A DNA stretch of 64,000 nt, from assembly GCA_964540965.1 (NCBI GenBank), contig CAZIOT010000002.1, forward strand, positions 239,700 to 303,699. The letters run 5' to 3'. Shown one piece after another: positions 7,924-16,071 of this stretch (positions are counted from its first letter, which is position 1; the number at the start of each line of letters is the position of its first letter). A model generated the notes under the pieces. The model worked only from the letters and a program-made list of their open reading frames with translations. It was not told the DNA's origin and made no database searches. The translations under genes were made by a program, and so were the position numbers. The stretch comes from JADYZU01 sp964540965. GTDB lineage: Bacteria; Pseudomonadota; Alphaproteobacteria; Rhodobacterales; Rhodobacteraceae.

Positions 7924-8561
7924 TGCCCGCCTCCGTCTTCGCCGCGGGCCAGATGACGCTTTTCCCGCCTCTCGCGCAAGTGCCTGGCCCGCGCCCGCTG
8001 ATAGGCGCTGACCAGCGGAATGGTGATGTAATAGGCGACCAGCCCGCAGGCGATGCCGATGACGATGGAGCCGACGAAATAGGGCAGGAACACCCGGTCC
8101 CAGAAATGCGCAAGCCCGCCCCATTGCGCGACATCGGGCGTGAACAGCGCGATCAGGTTGTGCCACAGGTCGCGGATCGCCTCTTCAAAGGCGCGGCCGA
8201 TCATCCGCGCGCTCAGGAAGGCATCCTGCCCCAGCATCCATTGTCCAAGCCCGATCGAGGCGACGGCAAAGAACGGCGTGGTCAGCGGGTTCGAGATGAA
8301 CGAACACAGCAGTGCCGCCAGGATGTTGCCGCGCATCGCCCAGGCCAGCACCCCGCCCAGGATCATCTGCAGGCCGGGCAGCGGCAGGATCGACACGAAG
8401 GTACCAGCGAACATGCCGCGCGCCACCTTGTGCGGCGTGTCGGGCAGGCGGCGGATGCGGTGACGGAAATAGGTGATGACCCGCGGCCAGCCCGCCCTGG
8501 GCCAGAATCCCTCTATGGCGAATTGCCACCAGCGCAGTTTCTGGCGGCGGCGGAACACCAT
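7920..8561 (-). CDS. DUF2062 membrane protein
   Basis: The 213-residue product has a basic N-terminus (MVFRRRQKLRWWQ) and the DUF2062 core: TPHKVARGMFAGTFVSILPLPGLQMILGG followed by NILAALLCSFISNPLTTPFF. Three or four membrane segments are visible, and the C-terminal tail is basic and cytoplasmic. The family has no established function. The ATG at 8559-8561 is placed 4 bases after the rsh stop, and its own stop overlaps pdxJ, so the three genes are probably one transcript. Confidence 0.9.
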   Translation of the reverse strand: MVFRRRQKLRWWQFAIEGFWPRAGWPRVITYFRHRIRRLPDTPHKVARGMFAGTFVSILPLPGLQMILGGVLAWAMRGNILAALLCSFISNPLTTPFFAVASIGLGQWMLGQDAFLSARMIGRAFEEAIRDLWHNLIALFTPDVAQWGGLAHFWDRVFLPYFVGSIVIGIACGLVAYYITIPLVSAYQRARARHLRERREKRHLARGEDGGGQ

Positions 8562-8565
8562 CGGA

Positions 8566-10701
8566 TCAGACCTTTCGGGCGTCGGCCGCCCGTTTCGGGT
8601 CGCGGTGGCGGCGGATCGCCGATACCGCACTTTCCGCCTCGAGCGCGGTCATCACCCGGTGCAGGTGTTCGGCGTCGCGCAGGTCAACGTCGATCAGCAG
8701 GCGATAGTAATCCGGCTTGCGGTCGACGAAGTGAAGGTCCGAGATATTGGCCCTTTGTTCGCCGATCAGCGTGCAGATACGGCCCAGAACGCCGGCGTCG
8801 TTGGAAATCGTCACCTCGAGCGTCACGTCGTTGACCGGCCTGTGGGTGCCGCCCTGCCAGCGCAGGTCGATCCAGCGTTCGGGCTGTTCCTCGTAATCGG
8901 CAAGCGCCGGGCAGTCGATGGCATGGACCACCACGCCCTGGCCGCGAAAGGTGATGCCGACGATGCGTTCGCCCGGCACCGGCTGGCAACAGGCGGCACG
9001 GCGATAGGAGGTATCGTCCGACAGGCCGACGACCGCCTCGCCGGATTCGACCTCGTCGTCCGGTTTCTGCGCCAGATCGGGATAGATCGCGCGCACCACT
9101 TCGCGGGCGGTGATCTCGGCGGCGCCAAGGCGGGCAAGGAGTTCGTCCACGTCATCGACGGCCAGCGCCTTGGCCGCGGTGCGCAGCGCCTTGTCGGTCG
9201 CCTTGCGGCCGACATTCTCAAACGCCACGCGGGCCAGTTCGGCGCCCAGCTTGATGAACCTTTCACGGTCCTCTTCGCGCAGCATCCGGCGGATCGCGGT
9301 CTTGGCGCGGCCGGTGACGGCAATGTCGATCCAGCTTGCCTGCGGCGTCTGCCCCTCGGCGGTGATGATCTCGACCGACTGGCCGTTCTTGAGCCGCGTC
9401 CACAGCGGCACGCGCATCCCGTCGACCTTGGCGCCGACGCAGGCATGGCCGATGCGGGTGTGGATCGCATAGGCAAAGTCGATGGGCGTGGCACCGCGCG
9501 GCAGTTTGATCACATCCCCCTTGGGGCTGAAGCAGAACACCTGATCCTGATACATCTCGAGTTTGACAGCTTCGAGAAACTCATCGTGATCGCTGTCGTC
9601 GTCAAAGCGTTCCGTCATCTGGGTGATCCAGCGCACCGGATCGACGGCAAAGCGGTTCTGCACCCTTTCGCCGTCCTTGTAGGCCCAATGCGCGGCAACC
9701 CCGGCCTCGGCGACCTCGTGCATCTCACGCGTGCGGACCTGCACCTCGACCCGCTTGCCGTCGCGGGCGCTGACGGTGGTGTGGATCGAGCGGTAGCCGT
9801 TCGATTTCGGCTGGCTGATGTAATCCTTGAACCGGCCCGGCACCGCGCGCCATTTCTGGTGGATCACGCCAAGCACGCGATAGCAGTCGGCGGCGTCGCG
9901 GGTGATGATGCGGAACCCGTAGATGTCGGACAGGCGGGAAAATCCCTGGTCCTTTTCCTGCATCTTGCGCCAGATCGAATAGGGCTTTTTCGCGCGGCCC
10001 ACCACCTCGGCCTCGATCCCGGACTTGTCCAGTTCGCTGCGGATGTCGGCGGTGATGCGGTCGATCAGGTCGCCCGATTCGCGTTGCAGGGTGATGAAGC
10101 GGCGGATGATCGAATTGCGCGCCTCGGCGTTCAGCACGCGGAAGGCCAGATCCTCAAGCTCTTCGCGCATCCACTGCATGCCCATGCGGCCGGCCAGCGG
10201 CGCATAGATCTCCATCGTCTCGCGCGCCTTCTGCGCCTGCTTGTCGGGGCGCATCGACTTGATGGTGCGCATATTGTGCAGGCGGTCGGCAAGTTTGACC
10301 AGCATCACCCGCAGGTCGCGGGCCATGGCCATGAAAAGCTTGCGGAAATTCTCGGCCTGCTTGCTTTCGACGCTGGAAAGCTGGATGTTCGTCAGCTTTG
10401 TGACGCCATCGACCAGTTCCGCGATCTCGCGGCCGAACAGGGCCTCGACTTCGGAAAAGCTGGCCTTGGTATCCTCGATCGTGTCGTGCAGCAGCGCGGT
10501 GACGATGGTGGCGTCATCCATCTGCTGTTCGGCAAGGATGACGGCGACGGCGACCGGATGGGTGAAATAGGCCTCGCCCGACTGGCGGCGCTGCCCGTCG
10601 TGCATCCGGTCGCCGAACTCCCACGCCCGGCGGATCAGGCCCTCGTTCGTGCGCGGGTTATAGGTGCGGACCAGTGCGATCAGATCGTCGGCAGTCGTCA
10701 T
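8566..10701 (-). CDS. rsh: bifunctional (p)ppGpp synthetase/hydrolase (RSH)
   Basis: The product is 711 residues, the normal length of alphaproteobacterial Rsh, the only long RelA/SpoT enzyme in most of these species. The hydrolase HD site is intact: FTHPV (His48), LLHDTIEDT (His72-Asp73). The synthetase region holds KPYSIWRKMQEK and LSDIYGFRIIT, with SNGYRSIHT for substrate binding. A TGS domain (about 390-450) and a C-terminal ACT domain (about 635-705) follow. Both activities look competent. It lies just downstream of rpoZ. Confidence 0.96.
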   Translation of the reverse strand: MTTADDLIALVRTYNPRTNEGLIRRAWEFGDRMHDGQRRQSGEAYFTHPVAVAVILAEQQMDDATIVTALLHDTIEDTKASFSEVEALFGREIAELVDGVTKLTNIQLSSVESKQAENFRKLFMAMARDLRVMLVKLADRLHNMRTIKSMRPDKQAQKARETMEIYAPLAGRMGMQWMREELEDLAFRVLNAEARNSIIRRFITLQRESGDLIDRITADIRSELDKSGIEAEVVGRAKKPYSIWRKMQEKDQGFSRLSDIYGFRIITRDAADCYRVLGVIHQKWRAVPGRFKDYISQPKSNGYRSIHTTVSARDGKRVEVQVRTREMHEVAEAGVAAHWAYKDGERVQNRFAVDPVRWITQMTERFDDDSDHDEFLEAVKLEMYQDQVFCFSPKGDVIKLPRGATPIDFAYAIHTRIGHACVGAKVDGMRVPLWTRLKNGQSVEIITAEGQTPQASWIDIAVTGRAKTAIRRMLREEDRERFIKLGAELARVAFENVGRKATDKALRTAAKALAVDDVDELLARLGAAEITAREVVRAIYPDLAQKPDDEVESGEAVVGLSDDTSYRRAACCQPVPGERIVGITFRGQGVVVHAIDCPALADYEEQPERWIDLRWQGGTHRPVNDVTLEVTISNDAGVLGRICTLIGEQRANISDLHFVDRKPDYYRLLIDVDLRDAEHLHRVMTALEAESAVSAIRRHRDPKRAADARKV

Positions 10702-10726
10702 TCGGTCCGCTCTTTCCTGGCGGGGT

Positions 10727-11080
10727 TCAGTCCTGGCCCTGGGCTTCCATCAGGGCGCGCAAGAGCCGCTCTTCGGACATGTCGTCATGCGCGGGGCGGT
10801 CCATCTCGGCGCTCATGAGGAGCGACATCTGGTCCTCTTCCGGCTCGTCGACCTCGATCTGGGTCTGGTTCGCCGCGATCATGCGTTCGCGCAGATCCTC
10901 GGCGCCCTGGGTTTCCTCGGCGATCTCGCGCAGGGCGACGACCGGGTTCTTGTCATTGTCGCGGGCAATGGTCAGCGGGCCGCCGGCGGCGATCTCGCGG
11001 GCGCGGTGCGCGGCGAGCATGACAAGTTCGAAGCGGTTGGGAACCTTGTCGACGCAATCTTCGACAGTAACGCGGGCCAT
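10727..11080 (-). CDS. rpoZ: RNA polymerase omega subunit
   Basis: The ATG at 11078-11080 follows AAGGGAG. The 117-residue product starts MARVTVEDCVDKVPNRFELVMLAAHRAREI, the omega signature, and has the NPVVALREIAE core. The acidic C-terminal tail (VDEPEEDQMSLLM onward) is the alphaproteobacterial extension. Omega helps RNA polymerase assembly and forms part of a ppGpp site in some bacteria; its place directly upstream of rsh is the conserved rpoZ-spoT arrangement. Confidence 0.97.
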   Translation of the reverse strand: MARVTVEDCVDKVPNRFELVMLAAHRAREIAAGGPLTIARDNDKNPVVALREIAEETQGAEDLRERMIAANQTQIEVDEPEEDQMSLLMSAEMDRPAHDDMSEERLLRALMEAQGQD

Positions 11081-11195
11081 CGGGCACTCCCTTGGAAACG
11101 GGCGGACGGGGCGCGCGCACAAGCGGGGGCGCAAACCCCAGAGTCGGAAGTCGTCTAACTATGCGCCGCCGCGGGGAATGGCAAGCCGGTTCCGG

Positions 11196-11786
11196 TCACG
11201 AAAGCGGGGCAAGTGCGGCAATTTCCGCGGGCGGCAGGGCGGCCAGCATCTCTGCCACCGTCTGCCCGGTCAGCGGATGGCGCCAGTCGGGTGCCACCTC
11301 GGCCAGCGGCACCAGGACAAAGGCACGGTCCTGCAACCTGGGATGCGGCAGGATCAGCGCCGTGGGCGCGGCCTGCCGCTGCTCGGCCGCGGGCAGGGTG
11401 CGCCAGCCGGTCTGCGTCGCGGCATCGGGTCGCACCAGATCGTCCAGCGCCAGCAGATCCAGGTCGATGCCGCGCGCACCCCAGCGTTCGGCCCTCACCC
11501 GGCCAAAGGCGGCCTCGATGGCATGGAGCGCGGCCAGGATCGCTTCCGGCCCCAGGGTTGTCGCCACGGCGACGGCGGCATTGACGTAATCCGGGCCGCT
11601 GCCGGGCGGAAAGGCAGGGGTGCGCCACAGAGTGCTTTTCCCCGTGACCTTTCCTAGCGTCCTCTCTATTTCGTGAAGCGCGGCCCGCAGTGTTTCGGCG
11701 GGCGCACCCAACCGGGAATCCACATTCGCCCCCAGAGCGATCAGGGCTGACCTTTCGGCAGATCCCTGCCTGTGGGGTTGCGACAT
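11196..11786 (-). CDS. folK: 2-amino-4-hydroxy-6-hydroxymethyldihydropteridine pyrophosphokinase
   Basis: HPPK transfers pyrophosphate from ATP to hydroxymethyl-dihydropterin in folate synthesis. The 196-residue product has ALIALGANV at the start, LWRTPAFP, PDYVNAAV, and the signature RWGARGIDLDLLALDD with its two magnesium-binding Asp. LPHPRLQDRAFVLVPLAEVAP also matches. Its start is divergent from the NYN gene, with about 100 bases between them. Confidence 0.95.
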   Translation of the reverse strand: MSQPHRQGSAERSALIALGANVDSRLGAPAETLRAALHEIERTLGKVTGKSTLWRTPAFPPGSGPDYVNAAVAVATTLGPEAILAALHAIEAAFGRVRAERWGARGIDLDLLALDDLVRPDAATQTGWRTLPAAEQRQAAPTALILPHPRLQDRAFVLVPLAEVAPDWRHPLTGQTVAEMLAALPPAEIAALAPLS

Positions 11787-11884
11787 GTCGCGATTTCCTT
11801 ACATTGCTCAGGTCGGCCGGCCCGCCCTTATTTTCACACCACTCACAAGCGGACGACGGACAGACAGTATCGGAAGGATTTTCC

Positions 11885-12466
11885 ATGTTCTATCGTGACG
11901 AGCGTCTGGCGCTCTTCATTGATGGCTCGAACCTCTATGCGGCAGCCAAGAGCCTGGGGTTCGACATCGACTACAAGCTGCTGCGCGCCGAGTTCATGCG
12001 GCGGGGCAAGCTGTTGCGCGCCTTCTACTACACCGCGCTGCTGGAAAGCGAAGAATATTCGCCGATCCGGCCGCTGGTCGACTGGCTGCACTACAACGGT
12101 TTCACCATGCGGACGAAGGCGGCCAAGGAATACACCGACAGCCAGGGCCGCCGTAAGGTCAAGGGCAACATGGACATCGAGCTTGCCGTCGATGCGATGG
12201 AGCTTGCGCCGCATGTCGACCACATGGTCCTGTTTTCCGGCGACGGCGATTTCCGCCCGCTGATCGAGGCGATCCAGCGCAAGGGCGTGCGGGTGTCGGT
12301 CGTGTCGACCATCCGGTCGCAACCGCCGATGATCGCCGATGAGCTGCGCCGGCAGGCCGACAATTTCATCGAGCTTGAGGAACTGCGCGAGGTCATCGGC
12401 CGCCCGCCGCGCGATGTGCGCCCGATGACGCGCGAGGACGCAGAGCACGAAACCTCGGCAGAGTAG
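11885..12466 (+). CDS. NYN domain protein (LabA/DUF88 family)
   Basis: The ATG at 11885 follows GGAAGGATT; an upstream in-frame start is antisense to folK and is not used. The 193-residue product is a single NYN (PIN-like nuclease) domain: LALFIDGSNLYAA (Asp13), KGNMDIELAVDAMEL and LFSGDGDFRPLIEAIQRKG supply the acidic cluster. These domains are predicted metal-dependent RNases. The cellular target is unknown. It is followed by 57 bases of nothing recognisable and then a convergent LysR gene. Confidence 0.9.
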   Translation: MFYRDERLALFIDGSNLYAAAKSLGFDIDYKLLRAEFMRRGKLLRAFYYTALLESEEYSPIRPLVDWLHYNGFTMRTKAAKEYTDSQGRRKVKGNMDIELAVDAMELAPHVDHMVLFSGDGDFRPLIEAIQRKGVRVSVVSTIRSQPPMIADELRRQADNFIELEELREVIGRPPRDVRPMTREDAEHETSAE

Positions 12467-12523
12467 GCAGACGGGCGCCTTGGCGGGGCTGTGTCTTTGC
12501 CAGGGCGCAGGGCCTTGCCCGAC

Positions 12524-13408
12524 CTAGGCCGCGCCCGACAACAGCGCCGCCGCCCGTGACGCCAGCGGCGCGGCGCCCTCGGCGGGCAGGGCCAGCACCA
12601 CCGGCTCTTGCGCCACGGCATCGCTGACTGGCCGCGCCGCCAGCGCCGCTCCGTCATAGGCCAGGTCCGCGGGCGGCCTTGTATAGCTGATGCCGACGCC
12701 CTCGCCATGCGCGGCAAGGCTGCGCATGATTTCCAGCGTCGTCACCCGGTGCCGCACCAAGGGATGCAGGCCCTGCGACCGGAACAGCCGCAGCATGTGC
12801 CGCACCGACAGCCCCTCGTCGAACAGGATCAGCGGCTCGCGCGAAAGGTCGGCCAGCGTCACGCTGTCTTGCGCTGCCAGCGGCGCCCCCGGCGGCAGAA
12901 AGGCATGCGGCGCCACCCGCGCCAGCACCTGCCGCCGGACCGAGGCATCAAGGCCGACGTCATAGCTGATCGCCAGATCGATGGCGCCGTCGCGCAGCCC
13001 GTCGGCCAACTGGCCGAAATCGACGGCCACAGGTATCACCTCGACCCCTGGCAGCGCGCTGCGCAGCCGGGTCAGGCTGCGGGGCAGCCAGACCGGCGCC
13101 AGATCCTGAAAGCAACCCAGCCGCAGCCGACCCTCGCCACGCCCCGCGCGGGCCGGATCCTCCAGCGCCTGCGCCTGCGCCAGCACCTCGCGTGCGCGGT
13201 CCAGAAAGGCCGGCGCGGCGGCGGTCGGCGCCAGCCGCCGCCCCTTGCGGCGCTGGAACAGGGTGATCCCTATCTGCTGTTCCACCTGCGCAATGGCGAC
13301 CGACAGCGCCGGCTGCGACACGTTCAGCCGCGCCGCCGCCTCGGTCAGCGATCCGCTGTCGGCAACGGCGGCGACATATTCGATCTGGCGCAGGGTCAGT
13401 CTTAACAT
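12524..13408 (-). CDS. LysR family transcriptional regulator
   Basis: The ATG at 13406-13408 gives MLRLTLRQIEYVAAVADSGS, a normal LysR start; an ATG 27 bases upstream is in frame but less likely. The winged helix spans about residues 3-62 (SLTEAAARLNVSQPALSVAIAQVEQQIG), and the effector-binding domain follows. It is divergent from the phytanoyl-CoA-dioxygenase-like gene 86 bases away, the classical placement of a LysR regulator and its target. The effector is not known. Confidence 0.9.
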   Translation of the reverse strand: MLRLTLRQIEYVAAVADSGSLTEAAARLNVSQPALSVAIAQVEQQIGITLFQRRKGRRLAPTAAAPAFLDRAREVLAQAQALEDPARAGRGEGRLRLGCFQDLAPVWLPRSLTRLRSALPGVEVIPVAVDFGQLADGLRDGAIDLAISYDVGLDASVRRQVLARVAPHAFLPPGAPLAAQDSVTLADLSREPLILFDEGLSVRHMLRLFRSQGLHPLVRHRVTTLEIMRSLAAHGEGVGISYTRPPADLAYDGAALAARPVSDAVAQEPVVLALPAEGAAPLASRAAALLSGAA

Positions 13409-13430
13409 GAGCCTATACCTGACACAGAAA

Positions 13431-13443
13431 TTCATTATTTGAA
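13431..13443. promoter_or_regulatory. candidate LysR box (T-N11-A)
   Basis: TTCA-TTATT-TGAA is a short dyad with the T-N11-A form used by LysR proteins. It lies in the AT-rich middle of the 86-base gap between the LysR gene and the dioxygenase-like gene. The site is a prediction from its form and position only. Confidence 0.4.
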
Positions 13444-13494
13444 ACTATCAGCGGCAGCGGGCATCACCGGATGATCCAGACAGGAGCCTTCCCC

Positions 13495-14295
13495 ATGCCC
13501 CATCCGCTGATTTCGCAATCCGACATCGACACCTATCGCCGCGACGGTGTTGTCATCGTCCGCGGCCTGTTCCGCGATCATGTCGACACCCTGCGCGCCG
13601 GGGTCGAACGCAACATGACCGAACCCGGCCCCTTTGCCGCCGAGAACCTCAAGCCGGGCGAGGGCGGACGGTTTTTCGACGATTACTGCAACTGGACCCG
13701 GATCCCGGAGTTCGAGACGGTGATCCGCGAGTCGGCAGCGGCCGAGGTTGCCGCCGACCTCATGGGCTCGGACCGGGTGCAGGTGTTCCACGACCATGTG
13801 CTGGTCAAGGAACCCGGCACCTCCAAGCCGACCCCCTGGCATCAGGATGGCCCCTATTACTTTGTCGAGGGCGAACACACCGTCAGCTTCTGGTCGCCGC
13901 TTGACCCCGTGCGCGAGGCGTCGTTGCGCTGTGTCGCCGGATCGCACCGCTGGCCCAAGCCGGTGCTGCCCAAGCGGTGGCTGGCCGATACCGATTTCTA
14001 TCCCGACCCCGACGCCTACATGCCGGTCCCCGACCCCGATGCCGAGGGGATGGATATCCGCGAATGGGCGATGGAACCGGGCGATGCCGTTGCCTTCGAC
14101 TATCGCACCCTGCATGGCGCCCGCGGCAACGACGCCGCCACCCGCCGCCGGGCCTTTTCGCTGCGGCTGGTCGGCGACGATGCCCATTACGTCGAACGGC
14201 CGGGCCGCACCTCGCCGCCGTTTCCGGGGCACGGGATGCAGCCGGGGCAATCGCTGCGCGAGGACTGGTTCCCGGTGATCTGGCAGCGCGGCTAG
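13495..14295 (+). CDS. phytanoyl-CoA dioxygenase (PhyH) family oxygenase
   Basis: The ATG at 13495 has AGGAG upstream at about 13482. The 266-residue product is a non-haem Fe(II)/2-oxoglutarate oxygenase. TPWHQDGPYY gives the iron ligands His116 and Asp118, YRTLHGARGN gives the distal His207, and the RRRAFSLR segment after it would hold 2-oxoglutarate. Family members hydroxylate small organic molecules, often before C-C or C-X cleavage; this substrate is unknown. The gene is divergent from a LysR regulator and converges on the SDR gene 9 bases away. Confidence 0.88.
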   Translation: MPHPLISQSDIDTYRRDGVVIVRGLFRDHVDTLRAGVERNMTEPGPFAAENLKPGEGGRFFDDYCNWTRIPEFETVIRESAAAEVAADLMGSDRVQVFHDHVLVKEPGTSKPTPWHQDGPYYFVEGEHTVSFWSPLDPVREASLRCVAGSHRWPKPVLPKRWLADTDFYPDPDAYMPVPDPDAEGMDIREWAMEPGDAVAFDYRTLHGARGNDAATRRRAFSLRLVGDDAHYVERPGRTSPPFPGHGMQPGQSLREDWFPVIWQRG

Positions 14296-14304
14296 GCTGC
14301 GCCC

Positions 14305-15138
14305 TCAGGGCAGGGACAGTTTCAGCGTGTAATGCCCCTCGCGCGCGATCGTGGCCGCTTTGGCGGCGATCGCGGCGAAATCGCTGGTCACGTCAAAGCT
14401 GCAGCCGTTCATCGCCGGCACCAGATGGTCGATCATGGCCAGCGTGGCGCGGGCGCAATCCCCCGGATCGTGACCGCTGCCGTCGCGCAGCGAATCGCGC
14501 ACGAAATCAAGCCATTCCGCCCCGGTGCCGGTGGCAACGGCGCCGCGGGTCATGTCGGTCGGTACAAAGCCGGGGTTCATCGCCACCGCCAGCACCGCCG
14601 AACCGACACGTTCAAGTTCCCGCGCCAGCCCCTCGGTCATCCGCACCACGGCGGCCTTGGAGCAACCATAGCCCGACCCGCCGACCAGCGGGCCAAAGGC
14701 GCCGCCGCCGCCATCCATGTTGATGACCAGACCGGTGTTGCGGGCGATCATCGCCGGCAGAACGGCGTGGGCGCACAGGAAACTGCCCAGGAGGTTTGTG
14801 GTCACATCGGCCCACCAATCGGCGGGCTGTGCCTGCCACAACGGGCCGGTCGCCTGAAAGCGGCCGGCATTGTTGAACAGGATGTCGATCTGCCCATGCT
14901 GCGCCAGGATCGGGGCAAAGACCGCCGCAACCTCGTCTTCGCGGGTGATGTCGCAGCTGTGGGCGCTGGCCCTTTCGCCCCTCGCCTGAATGGCGGCGAC
15001 GGTCGCGTCCAGACCGGCGCGTCCGCGACCAAGGCAGGCGACATGGGCGCCGCATCGGGCAAAGGCCAGGGCCAGCGCCCGGCCGATACCGCGGCCCGCG
15101 CCGGTGACAACCACCACCTGTCCGCTCAGGTCGGGCAT
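14305..15138 (-). CDS. short-chain dehydrogenase/reductase, atypical active site
   Basis: The 277-residue product has the classical SDR nucleotide motif TGAGRGIG (12-19), the structural NNAG (89-92) and YGCSK (Tyr157, Lys161). The position that normally carries the catalytic Ser, about 13 residues before the Tyr, is inside INMDGGGGAFGP and holds Gly, so the Ser-Tyr-Lys triad looks incomplete. The start ATG is one base downstream of the stop of the NanR-like regulator, so the two are almost certainly co-transcribed. Substrate unknown; a role in the neighbouring sugar pathway is possible but unproven. Confidence 0.85.
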   Translation of the reverse strand: MPDLSGQVVVVTGAGRGIGRALALAFARCGAHVACLGRGRAGLDATVAAIQARGERASAHSCDITREDEVAAVFAPILAQHGQIDILFNNAGRFQATGPLWQAQPADWWADVTTNLLGSFLCAHAVLPAMIARNTGLVINMDGGGGAFGPLVGGSGYGCSKAAVVRMTEGLARELERVGSAVLAVAMNPGFVPTDMTRGAVATGTGAEWLDFVRDSLRDGSGHDPGDCARATLAMIDHLVPAMNGCSFDVTSDFAAIAAKAATIAREGHYTLKLSLP

Positions 15139-15139
15139 G

Positions 15140-15904
15140 TCACGGCCGGAGCGGCGGGCGGCCGTTGCCGGGGCTGTAATGGCTGCCGGCCCGGTTCAGG
15201 TGCGACTTCATCGACAGGGCCGCGCCTTCGACATCACCCTCTTCGATGGCGCGCAGGATCGCCTTGTGTTCCGAAATCGTCAGCGCCCCCAGACCCGGAC
15301 GCCGCACCCATTGCGAATGGAAATCCTTGAGCCAGCTGAAGATGGAATTGCACAGCTCTACCGCGATGGGGTTCTCGCTCGCCCGTGCGATTTCAAGGTG
15401 GAAGGCGCCATCGCGTTCGATGAATTCCTTGGGCGAGCCCATCGCCGCCTTCTGCCGTTCCAGTGCATCGGCGATGCGGCCGATCAGTTCGGGCGTGCGC
15501 ACCTCGGCGGCGATGCGGGCCATCTGCATCTCCATCACCTCGCGCACTTCCAGAAGATAGCCAAGGCTGCCCTCGGAATGGCGCAGCACATGATAGACGG
15601 TCTGCGACAGGCCCGAGAACATGTGTTCGACCGTCGGCATCGCGACACGGGCGCGGCCGCCGTGGCGGATTTCCACAAGGCCGTTGATCTGGAGCTTTTG
15701 CAGCGCCTCGCGCACTGCAGGGCGGCCGATGTCGAACTGCGCCATCAGCTCGCGTTCCGACGGCAGCGCCTCGCCCGGCATCAGGTCGCCCGATTGCAGC
15801 ATGGCCAGCAATTCGTCCTCGATCCGGCTGGCGGCTTTCGGCCGGCGGGCGGCATCCGCCGTGCCTGCGTCGTTCCGGCCCGGATCATCCGGCCTGTCGT
15901 TCAT
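15140..15904 (-). CDS. GntR/FCD transcriptional regulator, NanR-like
   Basis: The ATG at 15902-15904 follows AAAGGGG. In this 254-residue protein residues about 25-95 are the winged helix, with GEALPSERELMAQFDIGRP, VREALQKLQ and GLVEIRHGGRARV. This is very close in pattern to E. coli NanR, including the RARV wing. Residues 105-245 are an FCD ligand-binding domain with metal-type His and Asp positions (EFIERDGAFHLEIA, EHKAILRAI). NanR binds GGTATA repeats, and GGTATCA elements occur at the promoters of the apiose genes nearby. It is divergent from that operon and heads the SDR gene. Control of the apiose genes is inferred. Confidence 0.88.
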   Translation of the reverse strand: MNDRPDDPGRNDAGTADAARRPKAASRIEDELLAMLQSGDLMPGEALPSERELMAQFDIGRPAVREALQKLQINGLVEIRHGGRARVAMPTVEHMFSGLSQTVYHVLRHSEGSLGYLLEVREVMEMQMARIAAEVRTPELIGRIADALERQKAAMGSPKEFIERDGAFHLEIARASENPIAVELCNSIFSWLKDFHSQWVRRPGLGALTISEHKAILRAIEEGDVEGAALSMKSHLNRAGSHYSPGNGRPPLRP

Positions 15905-16036
15905 GGCTACACCCCTTTGCTGGGCAATATATATCATCACATTCCGCGCGCGTCACGGCCCGGATTTCAAAGTTGTCAGCCGCGCAACCGACAGGAAAAT
16001 AGGGAAATCTGTCGGCAGGCAAGCCAATTTCGCCTC

Positions 16037-16064
16037 TTGCCTTCGGCAAAGGCTTGGATAGACT
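16037..16064 (+). promoter_or_regulatory. candidate promoter of the apnL operon
   Basis: TTGCCT (16037-16042) and TAGACT (16059-16064) are separated by 16 bases. Transcription would begin at about 16071, on or next to the first ATG. That implies a leaderless message, or use of the second ATG at 16089. Confidence 0.4.
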
Positions 16065-16071
16065 GGTATCA
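16065..16071 (+). promoter_or_regulatory. candidate operator GGTATCA
   Basis: GGTATCA sits between the predicted -10 box and the transcription start of the apnL operon. The same heptamer recurs twice in the promoter region of the sugar importer operon. It resembles the GGTATA half-site of NanR, and a NanR-like regulator gene is divergent from this operon. Confidence 0.4.

Noticed and set aside
8473..10818. A 781-codon plus-strand frame opposite rsh
   Set aside because: It mirrors rsh codons and shows no domain; rsh on the other strand is unmistakable.
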